Part shown: piece by piece, positions 9,047 to 17,292 of the stretch | How positions within the stretch are numbered: the stretch's first letter is position 1 | How the letters are laid out: each line of letters begins with the position of its first letter | From: Desulfuromonadales bacterium | GTDB lineage: Bacteria > Desulfobacterota > Desulfuromonadia > Desulfuromonadales > Geopsychrobacteraceae | Assembly: GCA_016931615.1 (NCBI GenBank) | Contig: JAFGEL010000017.1 | Coordinates: forward strand, 1 to 58,429 | Direction of reading: 5' to 3' | DNA: 58,429 bases | Notes under the pieces: generated by a model | The model's database searches: none | The model's input: the letters and a program-made list of their open reading frames with translations, nothing else | What the model was told of the DNA's origin: nothing | Position numbers and translations under genes: made by a program

Positions 9047-9678
9047 GAATTCAGCAATGCCCCGATATCGGAAGATTTATCCAGGTACGCATCAACATAG
9101 CTGTATTCTCCAGCTGCTAATCCCGGCTGCCCGACAAGGACCGTTTTCATTCCGAAGTCTTTAGCGGTTTTCAGGTTCTGATGCTGATCTTCAACCATAA
9201 CGCAGAATTCCCCTTCAATGGACAGTCTGTCCAACACCTTGCGGTAGGGATCGGGATGAGGTTTCGGCTGGTATGCGGCGATCCGAATGTCAAACACATC
9301 GGCAAACAGGCCATCAAGCCCCAGAGCGGTTATCACCCGCTGGACATGACAACGCGAACCGTTGGTAAAAACATAACTCGGCACCGGCAGATTTTCCAGA
9401 ACCTGGCGTAATTCAGGATCCCGGCCCAGGCGCCCGGCCACATCGACATCATGGACAAAATCAAGATAGTCCTCCGGATCAACCACATGATGACGGATCA
9501 GCCCCTGGAGGGTTGTACCGTATTCTTTCCAGTAATGTCGTCTCAGTCCATCCACATCATCAGGATCGATTGCCACGCACTCGACCATGTAACGATTGAT
9601 GCGCACATCGATCAGCGAGAACAGATCTCTTTCCGGAGGATAAAGGGTATTATCCAGATCAAAGAGAACCGCTTTCAT
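9028..9678 (-). CDS. HAD-superfamily hydrolase, pyrimidine 5'-nucleotidase (SDT1-like) type
   Basis: This 216-residue protein has HAD motif I at residues 5-11 (FDLDNTLYP, nucleophile D7, acid/base D9). It has a helical cap, motif II in the FTNGSRCH block, a Lys-containing KPHPDPYRKVL and motif III/IV in VMVEDQHQNLKTA. The Asn-Thr-Leu-Tyr after motif I is typical of the SDT1/YjjG branch, which acts on nucleoside monophosphates. The start is 12 bases after dapF and the end overlaps nfo. The substrate is inferred from the subfamily only. Confidence 0.85.
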   Translation of the reverse strand: MKAVLFDLDNTLYPPERDLFSLIDVRINRYMVECVAIDPDDVDGLRRHYWKEYGTTLQGLIRHHVVDPEDYLDFVHDVDVAGRLGRDPELRQVLENLPVPSYVFTNGSRCHVQRVITALGLDGLFADVFDIRIAAYQPKPHPDPYRKVLDRLSIEGEFCVMVEDQHQNLKTAKDFGMKTVLVGQPGLAAGEYSYVDAYLDKSSDIGALLNSWRTIL

Positions 9679-9690
9679 CGAACGGCCTGT

Positions 9691-10536
9691 CTATTTCGGT
9701 GCATAATCACCGCTGAACACCTCGACGGCGGGACCGGTCATCATGACCGGTCCGTTTTCAAGCCACTCCAGTTCCAGATCGCCGCCACGCAGATGATTGA
9801 GGATTTTCCGTTCAGTCCGGCCGGTCAACACCCCGGCAACCGTCACTGCCGATGCCCCGGTCCCGCAGGCCAGAGTTTCTCCCGCTCCCCGTTCCCAGGT
9901 TCTCTGAATGACTTCGCCGCGATTGAGCAGCTGTACAAACTCGACATTGACCCGCCGCGGAAACCAGTCATGATGTTCAATCCGCGCGCCGACATCAGCG
10001 ACCGGAAACGCTTCTACATCATCAACATAGACAACGCAATGGGGGTTGCCCATTGACACACAGGTCACATGAAACTGCTGACCGGCGACCTCCAGCGGCA
10101 CATTGACCACCCGCTCGGAACCGGAACCGCTCATCGGCAGATCACTCCGGGTTAAACCGGGGACCCCCATATTAACCTGGACACGATCAACCCTACCGGA
10201 TGCATCTCTGAACATTTTCAGCGGCAGGATTCCATTCCCCGTGGCAACCGAGATCTGTAAGGTCTTGACCAGGCCGTGATCATACGCGTACTTGGCGACA
10301 CAACGGATGCCGTTACCGCACATTTCAGCTTCGCTGCCATCGGCGTTGAACATGCGCATACGGATGTCAGCTTCGTCGTCCGGCAAAATCAGAATCAAAC
10401 CGTCTGAACCGACGCCGAAATGGCGATCACTAATTGCTTGTGCCAGGCCAGCCGGATCCTCGATTTGCTCAGTAAAGCAATCGATATAGACATAGTCATT
10501 TCCTGCCCCGTGCATTTTGGTAAATTTCATTTTCAC
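9691..10536 (-). CDS. dapF: Diaminopimelate epimerase
   Basis: DapF interconverts LL- and meso-diaminopimelate for lysine and peptidoglycan synthesis, using two cysteines as acid and base. Both are present: C73 in EMCGNGIRC and C224 in LACGTGASA. The N-terminal KMHGAGNDY and the ERGAGET block are also canonical. The 281-residue length is normal. It heads the minus-strand run dapF, HAD phosphatase, nfo, dtd, DUF4124. Confidence 0.98.
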   Translation of the reverse strand: MKMKFTKMHGAGNDYVYIDCFTEQIEDPAGLAQAISDRHFGVGSDGLILILPDDEADIRMRMFNADGSEAEMCGNGIRCVAKYAYDHGLVKTLQISVATGNGILPLKMFRDASGRVDRVQVNMGVPGLTRSDLPMSGSGSERVVNVPLEVAGQQFHVTCVSMGNPHCVVYVDDVEAFPVADVGARIEHHDWFPRRVNVEFVQLLNRGEVIQRTWERGAGETLACGTGASAVTVAGVLTGRTERKILNHLRGGDLELEWLENGPVMMTGPAVEVFSGDYAPK

Positions 10537-10628
10537 CTCACCGATCGGTTGTCGTCATGGAAGCCCCTCTGATACTATAATCAGCAACTCGGCAACATCA
10601 ACCTATTAAACTTTATCCAGGAGAGACC

Positions 10629-10844
10629 ATGGCTTTTTTTCTGAAAACAAAAATCTGGCAGACCGGTGCGTTGGACTGGTGGGCCATGATCGATAACGAA
10701 GATGTTTACCTCGGCAGTCGCGAATTTCCTTTACCACCTGAGGAAGGTGATGAATGGCTGGTACGCTCAACCGGCGCGCGGTTTAAAATCATCGACAGAG
10801 AAATCTGCCTGATCGCCCAGGAGAATCCGGTTGACCCATGGTGA
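10629..10844 (+). CDS. Small protein of unknown function paired with an MBL hydrolase
   Basis: This 71-residue, Trp-rich acidic protein (WQTGALDWWAMIDNED, then a Glu-rich turn and a beta-like C-terminus) is not recognised. AGGAGA lies just upstream of the ATG, and its stop overlaps the start of the following hydrolase gene, so it is very likely translated. No membrane segment, signal peptide or metal motif is seen. The length and mixed beta pattern would suit a small one-domain cytoplasmic protein. Any link to the neighbour's reaction is inference. Confidence 0.75.
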   Translation: MAFFLKTKIWQTGALDWWAMIDNEDVYLGSREFPLPPEEGDEWLVRSTGARFKIIDREICLIAQENPVDPW

Positions 10845-11455
10845 AACTGCGAATTATTCAAATCCCCGCGAGTAAGATGGATAATTTCTCCTACCTGGTG
10901 TACTGCCCGAAAACCCTTCAGGGAGCGGCCGTTGATCCATCAATGAAACCGCAACTGATCCTCGAAAAGGCATCTGAACTCGGAGTTTCCATTCAGCTGT
11001 TACTCAACACCCACGGCCATCAGGATCATATCGCCGGGAATCCACTCATCCTGGCCAACAGCAATGCCAGACTGGCGGCACATCCAGCCGACATTAAAAA
11101 CCCGGACATCCCGCTCAGTGACGGATCGCATCTTCAAGTGGGCGGAGGACAGATCAGCGTCCTGCATACTCCCGGCCACACTCCTGGGTCGGTGATCTTC
11201 GCGAGCGGCGATGATCTCATTACCGGGGACACCCTCTTTGTCAGTCGTTGTGGTCGCGCCGATCTGCCCGGCAGTGACGTCACACAACTTTACTACAGCC
11301 TGCAAAAAATCAGAGATCTCCCCGACACAACCCGGATTTATCCGGGGCATGATTACGGTCCTACACCCACATCAACCCTGGCCTGGGAAAAACGTCACAA
11401 TGATTTTCTTAGATGTTCTGATTTAGAAAGCTTTATCAAGTTAAGAATGGGCTAG
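10838..11455 (+). CDS. Metallo-beta-lactamase-fold hydrolase (glyoxalase II / persulfide dioxygenase-like)
   Basis: The 205-residue protein has the metal signature THGHQDH (H59, H61, D63, H64), a third-position histidine in HTPGHTPGS near 113, the bridging aspartate in GDTLF and a final histidine in YPGHDYG. The sequence FVSRCGRADLPGSD is close to that of persulfide dioxygenases and hydroxyacylglutathione hydrolases (GDTLF...GRxD). The protein is shorter than GloB and lacks its C-terminal helical domain. Either a thioester or a persulfide substrate is possible. Confidence 0.85.
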   Translation: MVKLRIIQIPASKMDNFSYLVYCPKTLQGAAVDPSMKPQLILEKASELGVSIQLLLNTHGHQDHIAGNPLILANSNARLAAHPADIKNPDIPLSDGSHLQVGGGQISVLHTPGHTPGSVIFASGDDLITGDTLFVSRCGRADLPGSDVTQLYYSLQKIRDLPDTTRIYPGHDYGPTPTSTLAWEKRHNDFLRCSDLESFIKLRMG

Positions 11456-11501
11456 CTGACTTTTGCTCACACGGTTTGAAAGCATAGCTCAACCTAAAAA
11501 G

Positions 11502-12896
11502 CTACGGCCTTTCTTGCGGAAGGTCTTTTAAAGAGATGACCCGTGTTCCAGCCAGGCGGTCATTCCAGCCTCGCCCGTCCTGACGGATCAACATCGCCAG
11601 GTAACCCAGCCCCGCCGGTAAAAGCTGGAGCAAACCACCGACACTGCGCAAAAAAGCATGACCAAAGGAGAGGGGCTCACCTTCGCTCGTTTCAACCCGC
11701 AGCCCGAACAGCATTTTGCCCGGGGTCTGCCCGGCCAGAAAATGAAACAGGGTGAAATATCCGAAGGTCAGTGCGAACAGGACGAGAAAGTAGGGAACGG
11801 AAAGATCGATCAGGGTTTCCAGGGTAGGAAGCAGGCTCTGATCTTCCGTTGCCATGGCAGCCTCAGCGGCAACGATAAAACTCACACCCACAAGACAGAG
11901 CAGAATAACGTCACACAGAAACGCCGCCATCTGATTGGCAAGCGGAGGTCTTGAGCCCTGAACGTCCCGCTGGTCGTCAACATCGGAACAGGCCTCCGCT
12001 GCACCTGATGACACGCCGGAAGCTTCCTCATCCCGATTTTTCACTGCCTCTTCGGCATTTAATTCAGCCATTGCCGCCGGCTCGGCAGCAACCGCTGAAA
12101 GTGGCGCAGAAAAGTCGGAAACCGTCTCTTTCGGAGCAACCGCCTTTTCTTCAGCCTGAGCAAAACCTAAGGCGCTATCACCTTGTGCGGCAAAAAGATC
12201 ACCGGTTTCTCCGGCGGGCTGTTCTTCAGTATCCTGCACAAAGGTAAAAGAGTTATGTTCTTCAGCGTCAGAGTCCGGAGTCCCCTCAATCTCAGGAGAC
12301 TCCGGTAATTCAAAAGGGTTTTGGGGGCCCTCCTTATTTCCGGACTCTTCTTCATCCTCATCATCATTGAAGGAGAAATCCCCTTCTTCTTCGTCCTCCG
12401 GGTGGAGAGCATCATCGCTCGGGTCAAACCCGAAGTCATCATCAAGACCCTCTTCATCAGGCAGATCGAAAGAAAAGTCTTCAGCAGCATCTTCCTCAGA
12501 CGCAGCTTCAGCCTGACCCTTCGGACCCTCAATCGTCTCTTCGACATCCTCGTCTTCAGGCGCTTCTTCAAACAGCTCATCAAAAGAAAGGTCGTCATCT
12601 TCTGCGCTGTCACCCATGAAGTCAAAGCCGAAATCGTCGCTGCCTGCCGTACCGGTCTCTTCAGCCGCGGCAGCAACAGCAGTTGCGGCGGCAACTCCAG
12701 TCGCCGCGGCAACGGCAGCATCTGCCGTTTCATTTTCATGGGCCACATCAGAGAGCGTTACATCCGCTGTCACCTGGCCCGGAAATAAAATGCTTTTGAT
12801 CCCGTAACGCGCTTTAAATTCAACCAGATCTTTGCCGCACTTTTTGCAGCTATCGAGATGATCAAAGCTCGTGTAACCACATTTAGGACATCTCAT
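11502..12896 (-). CDS. Zinc-ribbon and RDD-domain membrane protein with a long acidic linker
   Basis: The N-terminus is a zinc ribbon (CPKCGY at 3-8, CKKCGKD at 17-23). Residues of about 60-320 are low-complexity and extremely acidic (runs of Asp/Glu/Ala/Ser), and the C-terminal ~140 residues form an RDD domain with three hydrophobic segments and the GQTPGKMLFGLRV and GWNDRLAGTRVI motifs. RDD proteins are membrane proteins of mostly unknown role, some linked to ion or compatible-solute exchange. The acidic linker would place the ribbon far from the membrane. It follows rsmE by 3 bases. Confidence 0.85.
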   Translation of the reverse strand: MRCPKCGYTSFDHLDSCKKCGKDLVEFKARYGIKSILFPGQVTADVTLSDVAHENETADAAVAAATGVAAATAVAAAAEETGTAGSDDFGFDFMGDSAEDDDLSFDELFEEAPEDEDVEETIEGPKGQAEAASEEDAAEDFSFDLPDEEGLDDDFGFDPSDDALHPEDEEEGDFSFNDDEDEEESGNKEGPQNPFELPESPEIEGTPDSDAEEHNSFTFVQDTEEQPAGETGDLFAAQGDSALGFAQAEEKAVAPKETVSDFSAPLSAVAAEPAAMAELNAEEAVKNRDEEASGVSSGAAEACSDVDDQRDVQGSRPPLANQMAAFLCDVILLCLVGVSFIVAAEAAMATEDQSLLPTLETLIDLSVPYFLVLFALTFGYFTLFHFLAGQTPGKMLFGLRVETSEGEPLSFGHAFLRSVGGLLQLLPAGLGYLAMLIRQDGRGWNDRLAGTRVISLKDLPQERP

Positions 12897-12899
12897 GAT

Positions 12900-13667
12900 T
12901 CACCCTTTCCTTTGAACAAAGACATTGTTCATTGATTCTTGACCGAAGGCCAAATCCCCATAAAGATATTGTAAAATCGACATTATCGCAAGTCCCGCCG
13001 TTTCAGTCCTCAGAATTCTGGAACCAAGACTGACCTCCTGATAACCGTGTCGGCCGGCCAGTTCAACTTCAGGGGCCGCCAGACCGCCTTCCGGTCCGAC
13101 GATCACCGCCACACTTTCATACTGCTGAGATTGGGTCAGAGTGTCTTTGAGCGGACGCTGACTTTCCTCCCACAAAACCAGTTTTTTATCTGCCCTGACA
13201 TCTTGCAGGGCAGGGTCCAGAGATGGGTACAGTTGCAGCTCAGGCAACAGATATTGCCGCGCCTGTCGAGCTGCCTCTTCGATGATTTTCTGCCAGCGTT
13301 GCACGCGTTTTTCCTGGCGTCCCGATTTAATCTGACTGACGCTACGTTCCATCTCTACCAGCACAAAACGATTGACGCCGAGCTCTGTACCCTTCTGTAG
13401 AATAAGTTCTAATTTATCTCCCTTCGGCAACCCCTGGATCAGAGTCAACTGGCAAGGGGGGGCAGCTTGCTCCCACACATTGACTACCCTGAGCATACCG
13501 GCCGGCTGTAAAACTGCCTCAGCAACCAAACCAAAACCATTGAAAATCCGTATTTCGGTACCAGGCTCAAGGCGCAGGACTCGCAATATATGTTGTTGCA
13601 GAGTACTCGGCAGACTCAGTTCGTCTCCGTTGCTGAAGTGGTCCGCAGAAAGATAAAAACAGCGCAT
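12900..13667 (-). CDS. rsmE: 16S rRNA (uracil-1498-N3)-methyltransferase
   Basis: RsmE methylates U1498 of 16S rRNA. The protein (255 residues from the ATG at 13667) has the N-terminal PUA-like part and a SPOUT domain with the knot motifs VIVGPEGGLAAPEV, SLGSRILRTETAGL and QGLPKGDKLELILQKGTELG. The start at 13667 overlaps the prmA stop by one base (TAATG) and gives the standard MRCFYL N-terminus. An upstream in-frame start would lie inside prmA. The prmA-rsmE pairing is common in bacteria. Confidence 0.96.
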   Translation of the reverse strand: MRCFYLSADHFSNGDELSLPSTLQQHILRVLRLEPGTEIRIFNGFGLVAEAVLQPAGMLRVVNVWEQAAPPCQLTLIQGLPKGDKLELILQKGTELGVNRFVLVEMERSVSQIKSGRQEKRVQRWQKIIEEAARQARQYLLPELQLYPSLDPALQDVRADKKLVLWEESQRPLKDTLTQSQQYESVAVIVGPEGGLAAPEVELAGRHGYQEVSLGSRILRTETAGLAIMSILQYLYGDLAFGQESMNNVFVQRKG

Positions 13668-14575
13668 TATTCCTGCCGCTGAAAAACCATGCACACCCAT
13701 TCATCGGCATAACGGGTCACCAGGTGTGACAGTTTCAAATCTGCAAAGTGTTCTTTCACAAACACTTCTTTCTCCTTTAAAATTCCCGAAAGAACCAGCC
13801 GGCCGCCTGGAGCCAGGCGGTCAAAAAATTCCCGCTTCAGGCGAACATTCTCTTCGGCCAGAATATTTGCAACGATCAAGTCGTAGTCACCCGCGAGCGT
13901 TTCAAGACGCTGGTCGGTCACCGTGATCCGCTCTTGCAGACTATTTTTAATGATATTTTCATGGGCAACCTGACAGGCTCCCTCATCGATGTCGGTGGCA
14001 AGAACCTGCTCACACCCCAGAGCCGCCGCTCCCAGAGCGAGAATCCCTGACCCTGTCCCGACATCCAGCATAGTGGCCGGCGGGTTCGGTTCACGCAAGA
14101 ACTCTTCGATGATTTCCAGACACAGTCTGGTTGTCCCGTGCGTCCCGGTACCAAAGGCCATGCCCGGATCGATCTCAATCACAGCCAGACCCTGCCACAG
14201 TGGACGTTCTTCCCAACTCGGACGGATCAATAAGCGCTGACCAATCTGTATGGTCGAAAAATTCTGTTTCCAGTTTTCCGTTTGGACAGGTTGACCGTGA
14301 CGAAAGTCGAGATTCAGAGAGCTGAGAATAGGGATCTCCGCTGCCGCTGCCGTGAGCTCTGCCACCAGCATCTCCGGACTGAATTCGTCGGTAAAATAGC
14401 CCTTTAACTCATAAATTGCATTCGCTATCAACTCATCGTCAGGCACGACAAAGGTATCCAGTTGACGTTCTTCAATCACGGTCCCTTGACTGCCTTTCTC
14501 GGCTAACAACGCAGAGACAACCTCAACCAGGGCCCCTTCTACCGCGACCTCGATGACAAACCATTCATTTTTCAT
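13667..14575 (-). CDS. prmA: Ribosomal protein L11 methyltransferase
   Basis: PrmA trimethylates lysines and the N-terminus of ribosomal protein L11 with S-adenosylmethionine. The 302-residue protein has the N-terminal substrate-recognition domain, then the SAM-binding motif MLDVGTGSGILALGAAALG near residue 165. The NPPY-like position is VANILAEE and the preceding FGTGTHGTTRLCLE block is diagnostic of PrmA. It is the first gene of a three-gene minus-strand unit with rsmE and the RDD protein, and faces an AT-rich divergent spacer. Confidence 0.97.
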   Translation of the reverse strand: MKNEWFVIEVAVEGALVEVVSALLAEKGSQGTVIEERQLDTFVVPDDELIANAIYELKGYFTDEFSPEMLVAELTAAAAEIPILSSLNLDFRHGQPVQTENWKQNFSTIQIGQRLLIRPSWEERPLWQGLAVIEIDPGMAFGTGTHGTTRLCLEIIEEFLREPNPPATMLDVGTGSGILALGAAALGCEQVLATDIDEGACQVAHENIIKNSLQERITVTDQRLETLAGDYDLIVANILAEENVRLKREFFDRLAPGGRLVLSGILKEKEVFVKEHFADLKLSHLVTRYADEWVCMVFQRQE

Positions 14576-14658
14576 AGGAACTAATTAACAGATTCTAGCA
14601 CTCGAAGGCAATATATAAACTCGAAATAGTCCCCAGGGGGGCATAAAATTGTTTTTTT

Positions 14659-14677
14659 CACATTGAAAATCATTATA
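14659..14677. promoter_or_regulatory. Fur-box-like site
   Basis: The 19-mer matches the classical Fur consensus at 14 of 19 positions by eye; the AATCATTAT half is nearly perfect. It lies about 85 bases upstream of prmA and 270 upstream of the response regulator. No iron gene is adjacent, so this may be chance. Confidence 0.3.
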
Positions 14678-14783
14678 CCAGGCCTTTTCATAAGGAGCAG
14701 ACTCTTCAAGAATAAAATAATTAAAAAAAACTATAATTATTCTTGCGCGCCAACTGATGGTCTGGTAAAGTTGGAGCTAATTT

Positions 14784-14823
14784 TCATGAGCAATCACTAG
14801 TAATGTAAGATATTGGCTCATGA
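14784..14823. repeat. Inverted repeat upstream of the response regulator
   Basis: TCATGAGC at 14784-14791 is mirrored by GCTCATGA at 14816-14823. The pairing extends by AAT/ATT with one bulged base. The 24-nt spacing suits either a hairpin in the leader RNA or two half-sites for a dimeric regulator. Confidence 0.5.
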
Positions 14824-14947
14824 ATCTCCTTAAAAAACAGAAGATTATAGACTCATAAATTAAAAGTAATCCGACTAGTTATATTAATTTTTCCACACAG
14901 CCAGAGATCGATAGGATCGTCTGACTGGAAAAACAAAGGAGACAACA

Positions 14948-15622
14948 ATGCGCATCCTGGTTGTTGAAGACGAAAAAAAGGTTGCCAGTTTCATCAAGCG
15001 AGGGTTGGAAGAAGAAGAGTTTACCGTCGATGTGGCATATGATGGTGAAGAAGGCGTCCAGATGGCAGAGAGCACAACCTATGATCTCGTGCTCATGGAT
15101 GTCATGCTGCCCAAGAAAGATGGCCTGAGCGCCATTCAGGAACTGCGCGAAAAAAACATTGCCACCCCAATCCTCTGCCTGACGGCCAAAGACACAGTCG
15201 AAGACATCGTCTCCGGTCTGGATATCGGCAGCGACGACTATCTGACCAAACCCTTTGCTTTTGCCGAACTGGTTGCGCGAGTCAGAGCGTTGATCCGCCG
15301 CGGCTCCCAGGATCGAGGTGCCGAGCTTTATTTTGCCGACTTACGGCTGGATCCGGTCGGCCATAAAGTCTGGCGCAGCAACAAAGAAATTGACCTGACC
15401 GCCAAGGAGTATGCGCTACTGGAATATTTCATGCGTAATCCCAACCAGGTTCTGACCCGAACCATGATCGCCGAACATGTCTGGGATTATACTTTTGATT
15501 CGTTCACTAACATCATTGATGTTTATGTCAATTATCTGCGTAAAAAAATAGACCGCGATTTCGACAAAAAACTTGTTCATACCGTCCGTGGTGTCGGCTA
15601 TGTCTTGAAGGAGTCGGATTAA
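14948..15622 (+). CDS. OmpR/PhoB-family response regulator (CusR-like)
   Basis: The 224-residue protein has a receiver domain with phospho-acceptor D51 (LVLMDVMLPKKDG), acidic pocket ED at 8-9 and the Lys of DYLTKPFAF near 101. A winged-helix DNA-binding domain follows (about 125-222, ending VHTVRGVGYVLKE). The overall style (RILVVEDEKKVASFIKRGL) is that of the CusR/CopR heavy-metal subgroup. AAAGGAG precedes the ATG. The kinase gene begins immediately after its stop codon. The stimulus is not visible, since no metal transporter is nearby. Confidence 0.93.
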   Translation: MRILVVEDEKKVASFIKRGLEEEEFTVDVAYDGEEGVQMAESTTYDLVLMDVMLPKKDGLSAIQELREKNIATPILCLTAKDTVEDIVSGLDIGSDDYLTKPFAFAELVARVRALIRRGSQDRGAELYFADLRLDPVGHKVWRSNKEIDLTAKEYALLEYFMRNPNQVLTRTMIAEHVWDYTFDSFTNIIDVYVNYLRKKIDRDFDKKLVHTVRGVGYVLKESD

Positions 15623-17041
15623 TTGCCGCGTCACAAAAACCAGAAGTCCCGCCTCCCCTACTGGAACCTGCTGTTTATAGCCGTGATTCTGAGTGGGGGC
15701 GGTTTTTTTTGGCACACAACGTATCGACAGCAACAATTGGATCAGCTCGATAGTCAACTGTTCCTGAGCGCCGAACATATCAACTCGGTTTCTGCGTTCC
15801 TCGCAAGCCGGGGCCGAGCCAACGATAACCTGTGTCAGACATTGGACGACTTGTCGATCACCTCATCAGGGCGCTCTCACCTGGGGATCTATTCGGCCGA
15901 GGGCTCACTGTTATGCACTCCCGGAACAACTGCCGCAGAAGCTGAGGAGCTCTTTCCTGCGGCAATTCCCAAGATCACAGCCCAACAAATCAACATTGAG
16001 GCTCGGCAGAAAAAATACTTTCGGGTTCTTCTTTCTCCTTTGTCGACAGGCCAATCGTCATTCATCATGGCGTTAAAAATCGACATGGAAAAAACCAGAA
16101 AACAGCTGAATGCCATGGGAACCCTGATTTTTCTGCTCGGCATCGTTACGTTGACCTGTTTTTCCATACTTCAGCGGCGGCTGAGAAATCAGGATCTGAC
16201 AAGCATAAGAGACCTGACCAGGCTCATTGCACACACAACGGCGGAAACCTGTCCCACAGAATTCAGCGTCTCGCCCGAAGCCGGCCCTGAAGTCCAACAG
16301 CTCGCTGCAAGCTTCAATACCCTGATGTCCCGCATATGCGAAAACTTGCGACGTTCTCGCCAGTTTTCAGCCGATGTGACCCATGAATTACGCACTCCGT
16401 TGACCATTCTTCGGGGAGAAACAGAACTAGCTCTCAGAAACGGACGAGACCGGGACCAACTTCGCCAGGTCCTCGAATCCAATCTGGAAGAGATCAGTCG
16501 CATGAGTTATCTCATTGAAGACCTCCTGCTGCTGTCAAAAAGTGACCTGGGCGAGATCCCCCTGAAAAAGGAAAGTCTGAATTTGTCCGAAATGATTTCG
16601 GAACTCTCTCACCAGGCCCAACTCTTAGCCGATGCGAAACAGATCGCCGTGACCCTTCAGGCACCTGAAGATCAGGTCTTTATTCAAGCCGACAGCCTGA
16701 GACTTCGGCAGGTTCTGTTGAACCTGGTGACCAACGCGATAAAATACACCCCTGAAGGGGGGCATATCGAAATCATCCTGGAACACCTTGGCGACAAAGT
16801 TGACATCTCCATAAATGACTCGGGAATCGGTATCACGAGCGAACATCTGGACAGAATCTTTGAGCGTTTTTATCGCGTCAATAAAACCGGTAACCGCAAT
16901 GATGGGGGCTCGGGGCTCGGGCTGGCCATTGTTAAATGGATCGTAGACGCCCATCAGGGGACAGTGAGAGTCAGTTCGATTCCCGAGCAGGGCAGCGTTT
17001 TCAGCGTTGTTCTGCCCTTGTCCGAGTCAACGGAAGAATGA
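15623..17041 (+). CDS. Sensor histidine kinase (CusS-like)
   Basis: A TTG directly after the regulator's TAA is the apparent start (472 residues). Membrane helices at about 12-31 and 165-183 enclose a ~130-residue periplasmic sensor region. A HAMP-like linker follows, then a HisKA domain with H254 (FSADVTHELRTPLTIL) and a HATPase_c domain with N box NLVTNAIKYTPEGG and G2 box GGSGLGLAIVKWIV. The arrangement is that of the CusS/CopS group partnered with the preceding regulator. The sensor region contains two cysteines but no clear metal motif. Confidence 0.92.
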   Translation: MPRHKNQKSRLPYWNLLFIAVILSGGGFFWHTTYRQQQLDQLDSQLFLSAEHINSVSAFLASRGRANDNLCQTLDDLSITSSGRSHLGIYSAEGSLLCTPGTTAAEAEELFPAAIPKITAQQINIEARQKKYFRVLLSPLSTGQSSFIMALKIDMEKTRKQLNAMGTLIFLLGIVTLTCFSILQRRLRNQDLTSIRDLTRLIAHTTAETCPTEFSVSPEAGPEVQQLAASFNTLMSRICENLRRSRQFSADVTHELRTPLTILRGETELALRNGRDRDQLRQVLESNLEEISRMSYLIEDLLLLSKSDLGEIPLKKESLNLSEMISELSHQAQLLADAKQIAVTLQAPEDQVFIQADSLRLRQVLLNLVTNAIKYTPEGGHIEIILEHLGDKVDISINDSGIGITSEHLDRIFERFYRVNKTGNRNDGGSGLGLAIVKWIVDAHQGTVRVSSIPEQGSVFSVVLPLSESTEE

Positions 17042-17134
17042 CCTGCCACTCCATAGATTCTTAAAAAAAACTCACTTCACTTTTTTAAAAAAAGGGGCTA
17101 GAGTTCAAATTGAAATTCCTTCGGGGATTTCGCG

Positions 17135-17175
17135 CCCCGAAGACCTCCCCCCCCTCCAGGTCTTTGGGGCTTTTT
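17135..17175 (+). terminator. Intrinsic terminator after the two-component operon, with a competing upstream hairpin
   Basis: A 12-bp stem (17135-17146 with 17158-17169, one G-U pair) encloses a C-rich loop and is followed by CTTTTTATTTT. An alternative perfect 8-bp stem (17119-17126 with 17135-17142) uses the same left arm, so both cannot form together. Confidence 0.85.
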
Positions 17176-17256
17176 ATTTTCATCTCACGGTTTCCTGTTC
17201 CTGACTCTGAACTCTCCAAATTCGACATTCGCTCTTTTCAGGATCGTCTTGCCTGA

Positions 17257-17280
17257 TATAATTCCGAAATAAAATTTCGG
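17257..17280 (+). promoter_or_regulatory. Putative -10 element and overlapping inverted repeat before the thiolase gene
   Basis: TATAAT at 17257-17262 is followed by a perfect 7-bp inverted repeat CCGAAAT/ATTTCGG (17264-17270, 17274-17280) that would straddle the transcription start and touches the GGGAGG ribosome-binding site. It may be an operator or a 5' hairpin. No good -35 element was found. Confidence 0.4.
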
Positions 17281-17292
17281 GAGGCTTCAACC

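Larger units (their letters stand above)
14576..14947. other. AT-rich divergent spacer between prmA and a two-component operon
   Basis: No gene is seen in these 372 bases. They are much richer in A and T than the flanks. They contain a Fur-box-like 19-mer (14659-14677), an imperfect inverted repeat (14784-14823) and a good Shine-Dalgarno (AAAGGAG) before the response regulator. Promoters for both directions must lie here, but none stands out clearly. Confidence 0.6.

Noticed and set aside
11506-11526. Terminator after the MBL hydrolase gene
   Set aside because: The stem is only 6 bp with a G-U pair, overlaps the end of the convergent coding sequence and has a short T-run; not strong enough to list as a feature.
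12167-12807. Several long open frames on both strands within the RDD-protein linker
   Set aside because: They arise from the biased GAA/GAC/GCC codons of the acidic linker and show artificial compositions such as Leu/Arg/Met-only or Ser/Ala-only runs.
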